A DNA stretch of 64,000 bases, from assembly GCF_000420025.1 (NCBI RefSeq), contig NZ_ATUD01000005.1, positions 215,503 to 279,502 on the forward strand. Reading direction: 5' to 3'. Shown here in pieces: positions 17,927 to 26,256 of this stretch. The translations under genes and the position numbers were made by a program. The number at the start of each line of letters is the position of its first letter. The stretch's first letter is position 1. The notes beneath the pieces were generated by a model that was not told the origin of the DNA, ran no database searches, and was given only the letters and a program-made list of their open reading frames with translations. This DNA is from Patulibacter americanus DSM 16676 (GTDB lineage: Bacteria > Actinomycetota > Thermoleophilia > Solirubrobacterales > Solirubrobacteraceae).

Positions 17927-18844
17927 GTGGTCCGCCCCTCCGTCGTCGCGATCTTCGGCCCCACCGCGGTCGGCAAGACCCAGATCGCGCTCGCCGTCGG
18001 CCGCGCGCTCCGGGCGGCCGGCCTGGATCCGGTGGCGATCTCGGCCGACGCCATGCAGGTCTACCGGGGCATCGAGACGCTGACCGGGGCGCGCGACGCC
18101 CTGGACCAGGACGAGCTCGAGCACCGCCTCGTGAGCGTCCTCGACGTGACCGAGACCTGCTCCGCGGGGCGGTTCGCGCGCCTGGCGCACACCGAGATCG
18201 ACGCGGCGCTCGCCGCCGGCCGGACCCCGGTCGTGGTCGGCGGGACCGGCCTCTACCTGCGCGCGGCCCTCACGGAGCTGCAGCTGCGGCCGCCCGCCCC
18301 GCCGGAGCTGCGGGCGCGCCTGGAGGCGGACCTCGAGCGGGAGGGCCCCGAGGCGCTGCACGCCCGCCTGGCCGCCGCGGCGCCGTGGGCCGCCGAGGGG
18401 ATCGCGCCGCGCGACCGCTCCCGCCTGGTCCGCAAGCTCGAGCTGCACGAGCTCGGGGAGCTGCGCCCGCCGGAGGGCCCCAACGCGCTGTGGACGGACG
18501 AGACCCGCCACCCGACGCGCCTCGTCGGCCTGGTGCGCGACCGCGACGAGATCCGCGCCCGCATCGAGCTGCGGATCGACGCCATGCTGGCCGCCGGCGC
18601 CGCGGACGAGGTCCGTGCCGCCGCCGCGGCCGGCGCGTCGAGCACCGCCCGGAAGGCCCACGGGTTCGAGCCGTTGCTCGACGACGACGAGGACCGCATG
18701 CGTCGCGACACCCGCCGCTACGTCAAGCGCCAGCTCACCTGGATGCGCAAGCTGCCGGGGGTCGAGGTCGTCGACCTGACCGGCGACCCGGACCCGGACG
18801 CGGTGGCGGCCCGGATCGTCGCCCCGCTGCTCGCCGAGGGGTGA
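17927..18844 (+). CDS. miaA: tRNA dimethylallyltransferase
   Basis: A 305-aa isopentenyl transferase that modifies A37 of tRNAs reading UNN codons, providing the substrate for MiaB. It has the P-loop FGPTAVGKTQIA, SADAMQVYRGI, the VVVGGTGLYLRA segment and the C-terminal YVKRQLTWMRK. GTG at 17927 places the P-loop near residue 10 as expected. Ends about 30 nt before dapF, which has its own -10 element. Confidence 0.95.
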   Translation: MVRPSVVAIFGPTAVGKTQIALAVGRALRAAGLDPVAISADAMQVYRGIETLTGARDALDQDELEHRLVSVLDVTETCSAGRFARLAHTEIDAALAAGRTPVVVGGTGLYLRAALTELQLRPPAPPELRARLEADLEREGPEALHARLAAAAPWAAEGIAPRDRSRLVRKLELHELGELRPPEGPNALWTDETRHPTRLVGLVRDRDEIRARIELRIDAMLAAGAADEVRAAAAAGASSTARKAHGFEPLLDDDEDRMRRDTRRYVKRQLTWMRKLPGVEVVDLTGDPDPDAVAARIVAPLLAEG

Positions 18845-18861
18845 CTCCCGACCCGCGGCCC

Positions 18862-18867
18862 TAGACT
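18862..18867 (+). promoter_or_regulatory. -10 element TAGACT for dapF
   Basis: TAGACT 7 nt before the ATG at 18875, in the 30-bp gap after miaA. No Shine-Dalgarno in the spacer. Confidence 0.6.
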
Positions 18868-18874
18868 CCCGCCG

Positions 18875-19783
18875 ATGCAGTTCGAGAAGTGGCAGGCGCT
18901 CGGCAACGACTACCTCGTGGTGGAGCGCGACCGGCTGCCCGTGCCGCTGACGCCCGCCCGGGCGCGGCTGCTCTGCGACCCGCACCTGGGCCCCGGGGGC
19001 GACGGCGTGCTCGAGCTCTCCCCGCCGACGGAGCCGGGCACCGTCGCGGCGCTGCGGATCATCAACCCCGACGGGTCCGAGGCCGAGCTCTCCGGCAACG
19101 GCGCCCGCGAGGCGATCATGTACCTCGTGCGCCGGGGCTGGACGGACCGGACGCAGTTCTCCATCACGACGGCCGCCGGCGAGATCCGCCCGACAATCCT
19201 CTCCGAGACGACGTGCCGCGTCGACATGGGCCGCGCACGCACGGTGAGCGACGACCACGACGTGCCCGGCACGGACGGCCGGGGCGCGCTCGACACCGCG
19301 GAGACGCTGCACCCGTCGGCGGCCGACGCCACGCCGCGCAGGTGGCGGTACCAGCACGTGAAGATCGGCAACCCGCAGTGCGCGATCCGGGTCGACGACC
19401 TCGAGACGCTCGAGGCGCTCGACCTGCCGGCGATCGGCCCCGGCATCGAGCACCACCCGGTGTTCCCCAACCGCACGAACGTCTCCTGGTACTGCGAGCT
19501 CGAGCCGGGTGTGATCCGCGCCCGCATCTTCGAGCGCGGCGTCGGCGAGACCATGTCCTCCGGCACGGGCGCCTCGGGCGCCGCGGTGGCCTACGTCCTG
19601 AGCGGCGGCGGCAGCGGCGCAGGGGACGCGGAGCACGAGGCGGTCACGGTCCGCCTGGACGGCGGCGAGCTGACGGTCGACGTGGCGGACGACCTCCACG
19701 TCGACCTCACGGGCTGGGCCGTCCCGGTCTACGCCGCGCAGGCGTCGGACGAGCTCGTGGCGGCGCTGCGCGAACTTGACTAG
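18875..19783 (+). CDS. dapF: DapF-like diaminopimelate epimerase with Ser-Ser active site
   Basis: A 302-aa DapF-fold protein: N-terminal MQFEKWQALGNDY, RIINPDGSEAELSGNGAR, HVKIGNPQCA and RIFERGVGETMSSGTGAS align with E. coli DapF along the whole length. DapF normally interconverts LL- and meso-diaminopimelate using two cysteines. Here the residues at those positions are Ser73 (SGNG in place of CGNG) and Ser229 (SSGTG in place of ACGTG), both read as TCC codons. Either the chemistry uses serines, the substrate differs, or epimerisation is done elsewhere. Genes for the three preceding steps (dapD, dapC, dapE) are adjacent. Transcription from TAGACT 7 nt upstream is likely leaderless. Confidence 0.82.
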   Translation: MQFEKWQALGNDYLVVERDRLPVPLTPARARLLCDPHLGPGGDGVLELSPPTEPGTVAALRIINPDGSEAELSGNGAREAIMYLVRRGWTDRTQFSITTAAGEIRPTILSETTCRVDMGRARTVSDDHDVPGTDGRGALDTAETLHPSAADATPRRWRYQHVKIGNPQCAIRVDDLETLEALDLPAIGPGIEHHPVFPNRTNVSWYCELEPGVIRARIFERGVGETMSSGTGASGAAVAYVLSGGGSGAGDAEHEAVTVRLDGGELTVDVADDLHVDLTGWAVPVYAAQASDELVAALRELD

Positions 19784-19800
19784 GTCGAGCTCTTAAGGCC

Positions 19801-19856
19801 GTGGCGGCGCCGATCCGGGGCGTGGTGGCGCCGATCCGGGGCGTGGTGGCGCCGCC
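19801..19856. repeat. 21-bp tandem repeat between convergent dapF and dapD
   Basis: Two full copies and one 14-bp partial copy of a 21-bp unit (GTGGTGGCGCCGATCCGGGG plus C; one mismatch between copies). The last copy runs into the palindrome GGTGGCGCCGCCACC, which could act as a bidirectional terminator. Confidence 0.85.
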
Positions 19857-19898
19857 ACCGGACCCGAGGCCGCGCGGCGTGGTCCGCCGCCCTTCGCG

Positions 19899-20912
19899 TC
19901 AGTCGTTCGCGTGCAGCTGGGCGTTGAGGCTGCCCCAGCTGCCGGTGCGCTCCAGAGCCACGACGGCGCCGGTCTGGCTGTCGCGGCGGAAGAGCAGGCC
20001 GTCCTTGCCGGAGAGCTCCCGTGCCTTGACCGTGGTGCCGTCGGGCAGGGCGACGACGGTGCCGCCCGTGACGTACAGGCCGGCCTCGACGACGCAGCCG
20101 TCGCCGAGCGAGATCCCCACGCCGGCGTTCGCGCCGAGCAGGCAGCCCTCGCCGAGCGCGATGACCGCGGTGCCGCCGCCGGACAGCGTGCCCATGATGG
20201 ACGCGCCGCCACCGACGTCGGTGCCGTCACCGACGACGACGCCGGCCGAGATGCGGCCCTCGACCATCGAGGCGCCGAGCGTGCCGGCGTTGAAGTTCAC
20301 GAAGCCCTCGTGCATGACGGTGGTGCCCTCGGCGAGGTGGGCGCCCAGGCGCACGCGGTCCGCGTCGCCGATCCGCACGCCGCTCGGGACGACGTAGTCC
20401 GTCATCCGCGGGAACTTGTCGATCGACGTGACGGCGACGGGCCGGCCCTCGGCGCGCAGCCGCAGGCGGGTCTCCTCGAAGCCCTCGACCGCGCACGGGC
20501 CCTGCGAGGTCCAGACGACGTTGGCGAGGTGGCCGAACTGCCCGTCGAGGGAGAGGCCGTGGGGGCGCACGAGGCGGTGGCTGAGGAGGTGCAGGCGCAG
20601 GTAGACGTCGTGAGCGTCGACGGGCGCGGCGGCCAGGTCCTCGATGACCGTGGCGACCGCGACGGTGCGCGTGCCGCGGCCGGCGTCGCGGCCGATCGAG
20701 GCGGCCAGCGCGCCGCCGCCCGAGGTGGTGGCGCGGGCAAAGGAGACCTCGCTCGTGCCGGTGCCGCCGGCGTGCCCGGTGGCGGCGATCGCCTCGGCGT
20801 CGAGCCCCAGCGCGGGAGCGGGGAAGAAGACGTCGAGCGTGCGCCCGTCGACCTCGGAGATCGTCGCGAGTCCGAGGCCCCAGGCCCCTGCGTGCTGCTG
20901 CTGATCGGTCAC
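19899..20912 (-). CDS. dapD: Tetrahydrodipicolinate N-succinyltransferase
   Basis: A 337-aa actinobacterial-type DapD. It transfers succinyl from succinyl-CoA to tetrahydrodipicolinate, the first committed step of the succinylase DAP branch. An N-terminal alpha/beta domain is followed by a left-handed beta-helix of hexapeptide repeats (about 185-290: [35 protein letters not shown] and [14 protein letters not shown] regions). GTG at 20912 follows TAGGCT by 7 nt, supporting a leaderless start at MTDQQQHAG. It is convergent with dapF and 10 nt downstream of the XRE regulator's stop. Confidence 0.93.
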   Translation of the reverse strand: MTDQQQHAGAWGLGLATISEVDGRTLDVFFPAPALGLDAEAIAATGHAGGTGTSEVSFARATTSGGGALAASIGRDAGRGTRTVAVATVIEDLAAAPVDAHDVYLRLHLLSHRLVRPHGLSLDGQFGHLANVVWTSQGPCAVEGFEETRLRLRAEGRPVAVTSIDKFPRMTDYVVPSGVRIGDADRVRLGAHLAEGTTVMHEGFVNFNAGTLGASMVEGRISAGVVVGDGTDVGGGASIMGTLSGGGTAVIALGEGCLLGANAGVGISLGDGCVVEAGLYVTGGTVVALPDGTTVKARELSGKDGLLFRRDSQTGAVVALERTGSWGSLNAQLHAND

Positions 20913-20919
20913 GGCCCGG

Positions 20920-20925
20920 AGCCTA
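20920..20925 (-). promoter_or_regulatory. -10 element TAGGCT for dapD
   Basis: TAGGCT (minus strand) 7 nt upstream of the dapD GTG at 20912, overlapping the 3' end of the upstream regulator gene (stop at 20923-20925). Confidence 0.6.
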
Positions 20926-21528
20926 CGGAATCGCCCACGCCACCGGCCGGACCGCTGCGGGGCGCGCCGGCGGCGCCGGGGCCGCGACGAGACGAGCCTT
21001 CCCGCCTCCCGGCAGGTCCGCAGCCGCGTTCTTCCCACCCGCCACGCGGTCGGTGGGCGAGCGATCCGCGACCGTCCCGGGCGCGATCTCGAGCACGACG
21101 ACGCTCTCCGTCTCGAGCGCCAGCTCGGCGAGCTGCCCGACGGTCATCGAAGACCACCGCCCGTGCTCCAGCTTCGAGACGCGGGGCTGATCCAGTCCGA
21201 GCCTGCGTCCGAGGGTCTCCTGCGTCCAGTGGTTGCGCCGTCGATGACGCGCGACGAGCGGACCGACCGCAGCCGCGACGAGCGCCGTGACGGTCGGACC
21301 GGCGGGGCCGACGTGCGCCGGCGGGTCGGGTCGGGCGAAGCCCCAGGCCACGAGCTCCTCCCGCGTGTACACGTCCGGCTCGTCGAACTCCTCGTCGACG
21401 CCGATGGCCCAGCCCGTGGCGGCGAACCGCTCCTCCTCGTCGACGGGTTCGGCGAACCACGGAACGGCGCGGACGGATTCCGACCCACACACGCGTTGCG
21501 GCGGTATGTCCTCAGGAACATGATTCAT
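20923..21528 (-). CDS. XRE-family DNA-binding protein
   Basis: A 201-aa protein. Residues about 95-140 form a Cro/C1-type HTH ([26 protein letters not shown]). The N-terminal ~80 residues ([39 protein letters not shown]) have no clear domain. They resemble the toxin-binding or acidic parts of small XRE regulators, but no toxin partner is adjacent. The tail is Ala/Pro-rich. ATG at 21528 is chosen because a large imperfect palindrome is centred on it. A longer frame upstream runs through repeat DNA and is doubtful. It sits just upstream of dapD on the same strand, so it may regulate itself and possibly dapD. Confidence 0.7.
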   Translation of the reverse strand: MNHVPEDIPPQRVCGSESVRAVPWFAEPVDEEERFAATGWAIGVDEEFDEPDVYTREELVAWGFARPDPPAHVGPAGPTVTALVAAAVGPLVARHRRRNHWTQETLGRRLGLDQPRVSKLEHGRWSSMTVGQLAELALETESVVVLEIAPGTVADRSPTDRVAGGKNAAADLPGGGKARLVAAPAPPARPAAVRPVAWAIP

Positions 21529-21543
21529 GTCTCTCAGGACATA
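21505..21543. promoter_or_regulatory. Large inverted repeat over the XRE gene start
   Basis: Two 19-bp arms (21505-21523 and 21525-21543, 16 of 19 positions pairing) share the half-site TATGTCCT/AGGACATA and flank a single central T. The start codon (21526-21528) lies inside. This is the size and position of an autorepressor operator, in a locally AT-richer patch. Confidence 0.7.
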
Positions 21544-21641
21544 TCGCCATGTGGCGCCCGACTTGGGCGCACGCCACAGTTCTGACACGCATCCGCCGCC
21601 GTCTGCGAACGGCCAAGATCGGTTCCGTAGCCACCTGGCGC

Positions 21642-21767
21642 CGTGTCCGTCCCTGGCGTCGCGTCCGTCCCTGGCGCCGTGTCCGTCGCTGGCGTCGCGT
21701 CCGTCCCTGGAGTCGCGTCCGTCCCTGGAGTCGCGTCGGTCCCTGGCGTCGCGTCCGTCCCTGCTGC
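21642..21767. repeat. 18-bp minisatellite, seven copies
   Basis: Seven head-to-tail 18-bp units with consensus CGCGTCCGTCCCTGGCGT and 0-3 changes per copy, followed by GCGCGC-rich dyads to about 21790. It occupies most of the 294-bp gap between the XRE gene and dapC. Six-residue periodic frames are open on both strands but lack start signals. I regard it as noncoding. Copy number may vary between strains. Confidence 0.9.
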
Positions 21768-21822
21768 CGCGCGCGCCGCGCGCGCCGCGATCGGGCCCCG
21801 ACGCCACGGCACCGCCCGCCGG

Positions 21823-23118
21823 TCAACCCTCCGAGAGCACGTTCATCCGCCGCGCCGCCTCCGCACAGTCCTCGAGCGTGGGAACCAGCGCCGCGCGGAC
21901 ATAGCCCTCGCCGGCCGGGCCGAAGAACGCTCCCGGGGCGACGACGATGCCCGCGCGCAGCAGGCAGGCGGCATAGGCGGCGCTGCCGCGGTCGGCCGGG
22001 TCGCCGTCCGTGAGAATCTCGACGAGCCCGGCGGTCGCCGGGTCGGCCAGCGCGTCGGCCGCCCACGCCGCATCCGCCCAGCCGTCCGGGACGGCCAGCC
22101 AGCGGAAGAAGGAGGCGGGGCCTCCGGCGTTCTGCAGTCCCAGGGCGTCCAGACCGGGGGAGAGGACCGCGAGCTTCTCGCGGTAGCGCTCCCGGACCTC
22201 GGCGACGTGGGCCTCGTCGTCCCAGGCGGCGACCGCGGCCAGCTGCACGAACCGCTGGGGCGCCACGCCGACGCTCGGGCGGAACTGCTTCAGCGCGGCG
22301 ATCAGGGACGGGTCGCCCGCGGCGAAGCCCGAGCGGTAGCCCGGCATGGACGAGCGCTTCGAGAGCGTGTTGCAGACCAGGACGCCCTCGAGCCCGTCGC
22401 CGTCGTCGGCGACCTGCAGGGCCGAGTCGGGCGCGTCGCCGTCGAACCACAGCTCGCTGTAGGCCTCGTCGCTGGCCAGCACGACCCCGTGGGCCCGGCA
22501 GCGCGCCGCCGCCTCGCGGTACCAGTCGCGGGAGGCCACGGCCGCGGTGGGGTTGTTCGGGTAGTTCACCCAGATCATCGCCAGGCGGGCCCACGCCTCG
22601 GCGGGGATCGCGTCGAGGTCGGGGAGGAACCCGTCCTCGGCCCGCAGCGGCAGCTCGAGCACGTCGGCGCCGGCGAACCGCGCCCCGCGCTCGTAGACGG
22701 GGTAGGCGGGCTGCGGGACGCCCACGAGGTCGCGACCGCCCGGGCGGTCGACGAGGACCTGGGGGAGCGTGAAGACGAGCTCCTTCGAACCCAGCGTCGG
22801 CAGGACGTGGCGGTCGGGGTCGAGCGTCACGCCGTAGCGGCGCCCCGCCCAGCGGGCCACCGCGGCGCGCAGCTCGGGCAGGCCGACGGCCAGCGGGTAG
22901 CTCGACACCGTCTCGTCGAGCACGGCGTCGGACAGCGCCCGGCGGATGAAGTCGGGTGTCGGCTCCCGGGGCTCGCCGGCCCCCAGGTCGACGAGCGGGG
23001 GCACGTCCTCCCCGGCCGCGCGCCGGGCGTCGAGCGTCGACCGGGCGTGGGTCAGGCGCTGGAACGGATAGACGCCGGAGCGGCGCAGCAGCGGATTGCG
23101 CGGGTAGGACGGGGCCAT
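21823..23118 (-). CDS. dapC: N-succinyldiaminopimelate aminotransferase
   Basis: A 431-aa class I PLP aminotransferase. It should convert N-succinyl-2-amino-6-ketopimelate to N-succinyl-LL-diaminopimelate. Visible features: the substrate/PLP region SYPLAVGLPELRAAVARW, WVNYPNNPTAAVAS, SDEAYSELWF and the Schiff-base lysine in NTLSKRSSMPGYRSG (about residue 268). The C-terminal Arg is in GYVRAALVPT. The family also contains aspartate/alanine aminotransferases. The DapC assignment relies on dapD and dapE being neighbours. TAGCGT lies 9 nt before the ATG. Confidence 0.88.
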   Translation of the reverse strand: MAPSYPRNPLLRRSGVYPFQRLTHARSTLDARRAAGEDVPPLVDLGAGEPREPTPDFIRRALSDAVLDETVSSYPLAVGLPELRAAVARWAGRRYGVTLDPDRHVLPTLGSKELVFTLPQVLVDRPGGRDLVGVPQPAYPVYERGARFAGADVLELPLRAEDGFLPDLDAIPAEAWARLAMIWVNYPNNPTAAVASRDWYREAAARCRAHGVVLASDEAYSELWFDGDAPDSALQVADDGDGLEGVLVCNTLSKRSSMPGYRSGFAAGDPSLIAALKQFRPSVGVAPQRFVQLAAVAAWDDEAHVAEVRERYREKLAVLSPGLDALGLQNAGGPASFFRWLAVPDGWADAAWAADALADPATAGLVEILTDGDPADRGSAAYAACLLRAGIVVAPGAFFGPAGEGYVRAALVPTLEDCAEAARRMNVLSEG

Positions 23119-23127
23119 CGGACGGAG

Positions 23128-23133
23128 ACGCTA
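23128..23133 (-). promoter_or_regulatory. -10 element TAGCGT for dapC
   Basis: TAGCGT (minus strand) 9 nt upstream of the dapC ATG at 23118, in the 113-bp gap after dapE. Confidence 0.55.
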
Positions 23134-23231
23134 CGCGACCCCGATGTCTGCCGCCCGTCCACCGGCTGTCGGTCCGGCGCCCGCCCTTCGGTGCGACCCG
23201 CCTCGCCCGGTCCGGCGCCCCCGCCCGCCGC

Positions 23232-24317
23232 TCACGCCCCCGTGCGCACCAGGGCCGCGAGGGTCTCGTAGGACCGCGTGAGCGCCACGGCGCTGACCTG
23301 CTCGTCGCGCTTGTGGGCGTCCTTCGGGTCGCCCGGGCCGAAGTTCACCGCGTCGACGCCCGCGAGGGTGAACTCGGCGACCGGGGTCCAGGCCTGCTTC
23401 GGCGTGACGGGCCGCCCCGTCCGGGCGATCAGGGCCTGGGCCAGCGGGCCGTCCACGGCGACCGCTCCCGAGGGGGCGTGGCCGACGATCGTGAGCTCGG
23501 AGTGCTCGACGTCGCACCACTCGCGCAGCTGGGCCTCGGCGGCCTCGGGCGCCACCCCCGGCGGGTAGCGGTAGTTCACGTGGGCCTCGACGCGGTCCGG
23601 GATCACGTTGTCGGCCACGCCGCCCGAGACGCGGGTGACGGAGACGCACTCCGCGTACTCCAGGCCGCTGAAGACGTGGTGCGAGACCGGGACGTGGGCC
23701 AGGCGCGAGATGCCGTGGGCCGCGCGGTGGATGGCGTTCTGGCCCAGCCACGGGCGGGCGCTGTGGGCGGCCTCGCCGTGGAACGTCCACGTCGCGTTGA
23801 GGTTGCCGAGGCAGCCGCCCTGGACCTCGCCGGCGGTGGGCTCCATCACCACGGCGAGGTCGGCGGTGCGCAGCCCGGGCCGGCGCTCGAGCAGCGGGGT
23901 CAGCGCGGTGTCGACGAAGGGCAGCTCCTCGCGGCCGAAGAGGACGACGCCGAGGTCGCAGGCGCGGTCGGGGTCCTCGTGCACGCCGTCGCGCAGCAGC
24001 TCAAGCATCACGGCGCAGGCGCCCTTCATGTCGCACGTGCCGAGGCCGTGGACCACGCCACCCTCGCGACGCCCCGGGCGGTTGCCCTGCGCGGGCACGG
24101 TGTCGAGGTGGCCGCCGAGGAGGATCAGCGGGCGGTCGCCGCGCTCCGCGGTGCCGGCGATCAGGCACGTGTCGCCGGCGTCGATCGTCGGCACGCCGGC
24201 CTCGGCCAGCAGACTCACGACGAGTTCCAGGGCCGCCGCCTCGTCCCGCGACTCCGACGGGCAGTCGACGAGCCGGAGGGTGAGATCGGCGAGGCGATCG
24301 GTCAGCGACGCGGGCAC
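23232..24317 (-). CDS. dapE: Succinyl-diaminopimelate desuccinylase
   Basis: A 361-aa M20 di-zinc amidohydrolase releasing succinate and LL-DAP. Metal ligands are seen in GGHLDTVP, GLGTCDMKGA, FGREELPF, VMEPT and the final NFGPGDPKDAHKRDE. The lid/dimerisation insert (about residues 165-280) is normal. GTG at 24317 follows TATCGT by 6 nt and no ribosome site, so the mRNA is probably leaderless. The gene is divergent from hflX. Confidence 0.93.
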   Translation of the reverse strand: MPASLTDRLADLTLRLVDCPSESRDEAAALELVVSLLAEAGVPTIDAGDTCLIAGTAERGDRPLILLGGHLDTVPAQGNRPGRREGGVVHGLGTCDMKGACAVMLELLRDGVHEDPDRACDLGVVLFGREELPFVDTALTPLLERRPGLRTADLAVVMEPTAGEVQGGCLGNLNATWTFHGEAAHSARPWLGQNAIHRAAHGISRLAHVPVSHHVFSGLEYAECVSVTRVSGGVADNVIPDRVEAHVNYRYPPGVAPEAAEAQLREWCDVEHSELTIVGHAPSGAVAVDGPLAQALIARTGRPVTPKQAWTPVAEFTLAGVDAVNFGPGDPKDAHKRDEQVSAVALTRSYETLAALVRTGA

Positions 24318-24323
24318 GGGCCG

Positions 24324-24361
24324 ACGATACCGCCGTCCGGCCGCCCGACCGGGCGTAGAAT
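24324..24361. promoter_or_regulatory. Divergent -10 elements for dapE and hflX
   Basis: TATCGT on the minus strand (24324-24329) is 6 nt before the dapE GTG. TAGAAT on the plus strand (24356-24361) is 8 nt before the hflX GTG. Both fit leaderless transcription from a 52-bp divergent spacer. Confidence 0.6.
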
Positions 24362-24369
24362 GTCCGGCA

Positions 24370-25737
24370 GTGTCCAAACGCCGCGAAGACCAGCACACCT
24401 TTACCGCGCGTCAGTTCGACACGACGCACGCCGACGACCTCGACCAGCAGCGCAAGGCCGAGAACCAGAAGGCCGTGATCGTGGCCGTCCTGAAGGAGGG
24501 CGACGACCTCACGGAGCTGCGCGAGCTGCTGCGCACCGCCGAGGTCGAGGTGCTCGACCAGATGGTCCAGCACAAGGACGATCCGCACCCGAACACGTAC
24601 CTCGGCGAGGGCAAGCTCGTCGAGCTGAAGGAGCGCTGCAAGGAGCTCGGCGCGACGGTCGTCGTCACGGACGACGAGCTGTCCCCGCGTCAGGAGCGCA
24701 ACCTCGAGGCGGCCCTCGGGATGCCGGTGCTCGACCGCACCGCGCTGATCCTCGACATCTTCGCCGTCCACGCCAACAGCGCGGAGGGCAAGCTCCAGGT
24801 CGAGCTCGCACAGCTGCAGTACAACCTCGCCCGCATGCGGGGTCTGTGGACCCACCTCGACCGCCTCGGCGTCGGCGGCGTCGGCACCCGAGGCCCCGGC
24901 GAGACGCAGATCGAGACCGACCGCCGGCTGGCGCGCGACCGCATCTCGAAGCTGCGCCGCCGCCTGCAGGAGGTCAAGGGCACGCGTGGCGTGATGCGCC
25001 GCGAGCGCGAGCGCAGCGCCCACATCCCCAACGTGGCGCTCGCCGGCTACACGAACGCCGGCAAGTCGACGCTCCTCAACGCGCTGACGGGCTCCGAGGT
25101 GGGCGTGGAGGACCGGCTCTTCCACACGCTCGACCCGACCACGCGCGAGCTGCGCTGGAACGGCCGCACCTACCTGTTGACCGACACCGTCGGGTTCATC
25201 CGCAAGCTCCCGCACGACCTCGTCGACGCGTTCGGTGCGACGCTGGAGGAGACGGTCATCGCCGACCTCGTCCTGCACGTCGTCGACGCGAGCCAGAGCG
25301 ACGAGCAGATGACGATGGTCATGGGCGCGGTCAACGAGGTGCTCAAGGACATCGGCGCCACGGAGAACGTGCACGTGCTCGTCCTGAACAAGACGGACTT
25401 GATCTCGGACGAGCGCCGCGAGGTCCTGTGGGCGCGCTACCCCGACGCGGTGCAGGTGGCCGCCGGCGCGGGTGAGGGCCTGGGTGCGCTGGCCACGCGC
25501 ATCGAGGACGAGTTCGAGGCCACCCTGCAGCCGGTCGAGCTGCTGCTGCCCTACGCCGACGGCCGCACGCTCGACGAGCTGCACAAGCTCGCCGGCGACC
25601 TGCAGCAGGAGCACCGGGCGGACGGCGTGCTCGTGCGGGCCCGGATCCCGCGGACCCTCGTCGGGCGCTACGACCGCTTCCGCCTCCAGCCTGCCGCAGG
25701 CACCGACCGCACCGACGACGGCGACGTCGGCTCGTGA
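24370..25737 (+). CDS. hflX: GTPase HflX
   Basis: A 455-aa ribosome-associated GTPase that splits stalled ribosomes under stress. The N-terminal HflX domain (about 30-140), a coiled-coil connector (GPGETQIETDRRLARDRISKLRRRLQEVKGTR), the G domain with G1 GYTNAGKSTLLN, G3 DTVGFIRKLP and G4 NKTD, and a short C-terminal domain are all present. GTG at 24370 follows TAGAAT by 8 nt. The stop overlaps the next gene (GTGA). Confidence 0.95.
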   Translation: MSKRREDQHTFTARQFDTTHADDLDQQRKAENQKAVIVAVLKEGDDLTELRELLRTAEVEVLDQMVQHKDDPHPNTYLGEGKLVELKERCKELGATVVVTDDELSPRQERNLEAALGMPVLDRTALILDIFAVHANSAEGKLQVELAQLQYNLARMRGLWTHLDRLGVGGVGTRGPGETQIETDRRLARDRISKLRRRLQEVKGTRGVMRRERERSAHIPNVALAGYTNAGKSTLLNALTGSEVGVEDRLFHTLDPTTRELRWNGRTYLLTDTVGFIRKLPHDLVDAFGATLEETVIADLVLHVVDASQSDEQMTMVMGAVNEVLKDIGATENVHVLVLNKTDLISDERREVLWARYPDAVQVAAGAGEGLGALATRIEDEFEATLQPVELLLPYADGRTLDELHKLAGDLQQEHRADGVLVRARIPRTLVGRYDRFRLQPAAGTDRTDDGDVGS

Positions 25738-26138
25738 CCTCCGCCGCGGACGCGGGCCTCGTGCTCGACGTCCTGGACGTGCACCTGGCGGTCTGCCGGA
25801 TGAACCACGACGCGCCGTTCCCGACGTGGCTGCCGCGCACCACCAGCCCGCTGACGGCGATCGTGCGGACGGACGACGAGCTGTCCATCGTCTGCCCCGC
25901 GGCGGAGGTGCCCGGCGACGTGCACCACGAGGGACCCTGGCGCGCCATGAAGGTCGCCGGCCCGCTGGACTTCGCGCTCGTCGGCATCCTGGCCCGGCTG
26001 TCGACGACGCTGGCCGAGGCCGGGGTCAGCATCTTCGCGATCTCGACGTTCGACACGGACTACCTGCTCGTGCGCGCCGACGCGCTCGGCGACGCGGTCG
26101 CCGCCCTGCGCTCCGCCGGGCACGACATCCGCGACTAG
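25734..26138 (+). CDS. ACT-domain protein
   Basis: A 134-aa protein like the stand-alone ACT/CASTOR-type modules that bind amino acids. It has two ACT-like halves: the first around SPLTAIVRTDDELSIVCP, the second around DFALVGILARLSTTLAEAGVSIFAISTFDTDYLLVRAD. The GTG start overlaps the hflX stop, so the two are co-translated. The ligand is not evident. An amino-acid sensor is the usual inference for this fold. Confidence 0.85.
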   Translation: MTSAADAGLVLDVLDVHLAVCRMNHDAPFPTWLPRTTSPLTAIVRTDDELSIVCPAAEVPGDVHHEGPWRAMKVAGPLDFALVGILARLSTTLAEAGVSIFAISTFDTDYLLVRADALGDAVAALRSAGHDIRD

Positions 26139-26154
26139 CGGCCCCGCGGGGCCG
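26139..26154 (+). terminator. 16-bp perfect palindrome after the ACT gene
   Basis: CGGCCCCGCGGGGCCG begins directly after the stop codon of the ACT-domain gene. The position suggests a terminator for hflX-ACT, though the loop would have to open 2-4 central bases. Confidence 0.5.
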
Positions 26155-26256
26155 GAGCCACGCGGCGCGGGGCGAGGCCGGGCGGGCGGCACCCCGTAGC
26201 TCCTGGGCCCCACGCCACCCCGCAGCGAGGTCCGGCACCGTGCGATGCTCCCGCGC

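Noticed and set aside
20923..21528. Toxin-antitoxin module
   Set aside because: The XRE protein has no toxin-like partner on either side.
21642..21767. CRISPR-like array
   Set aside because: Units are directly adjacent 18-mers without spacers, and no cas genes are nearby.
21534..21812. Repeat-encoded ORFs (TDATPG and SVPGVA hexapeptides) over the minisatellite
   Set aside because: 18 bp is a multiple of three, so every frame stays open. No ribosome site, promoter or conserved end supports translation.
26245..26256. ATG 26245 as the dut start
   Set aside because: That ATG is inside the GATGCT hexamer. The GTG at 26257 fits the leaderless spacing, although the ATG cannot be excluded.
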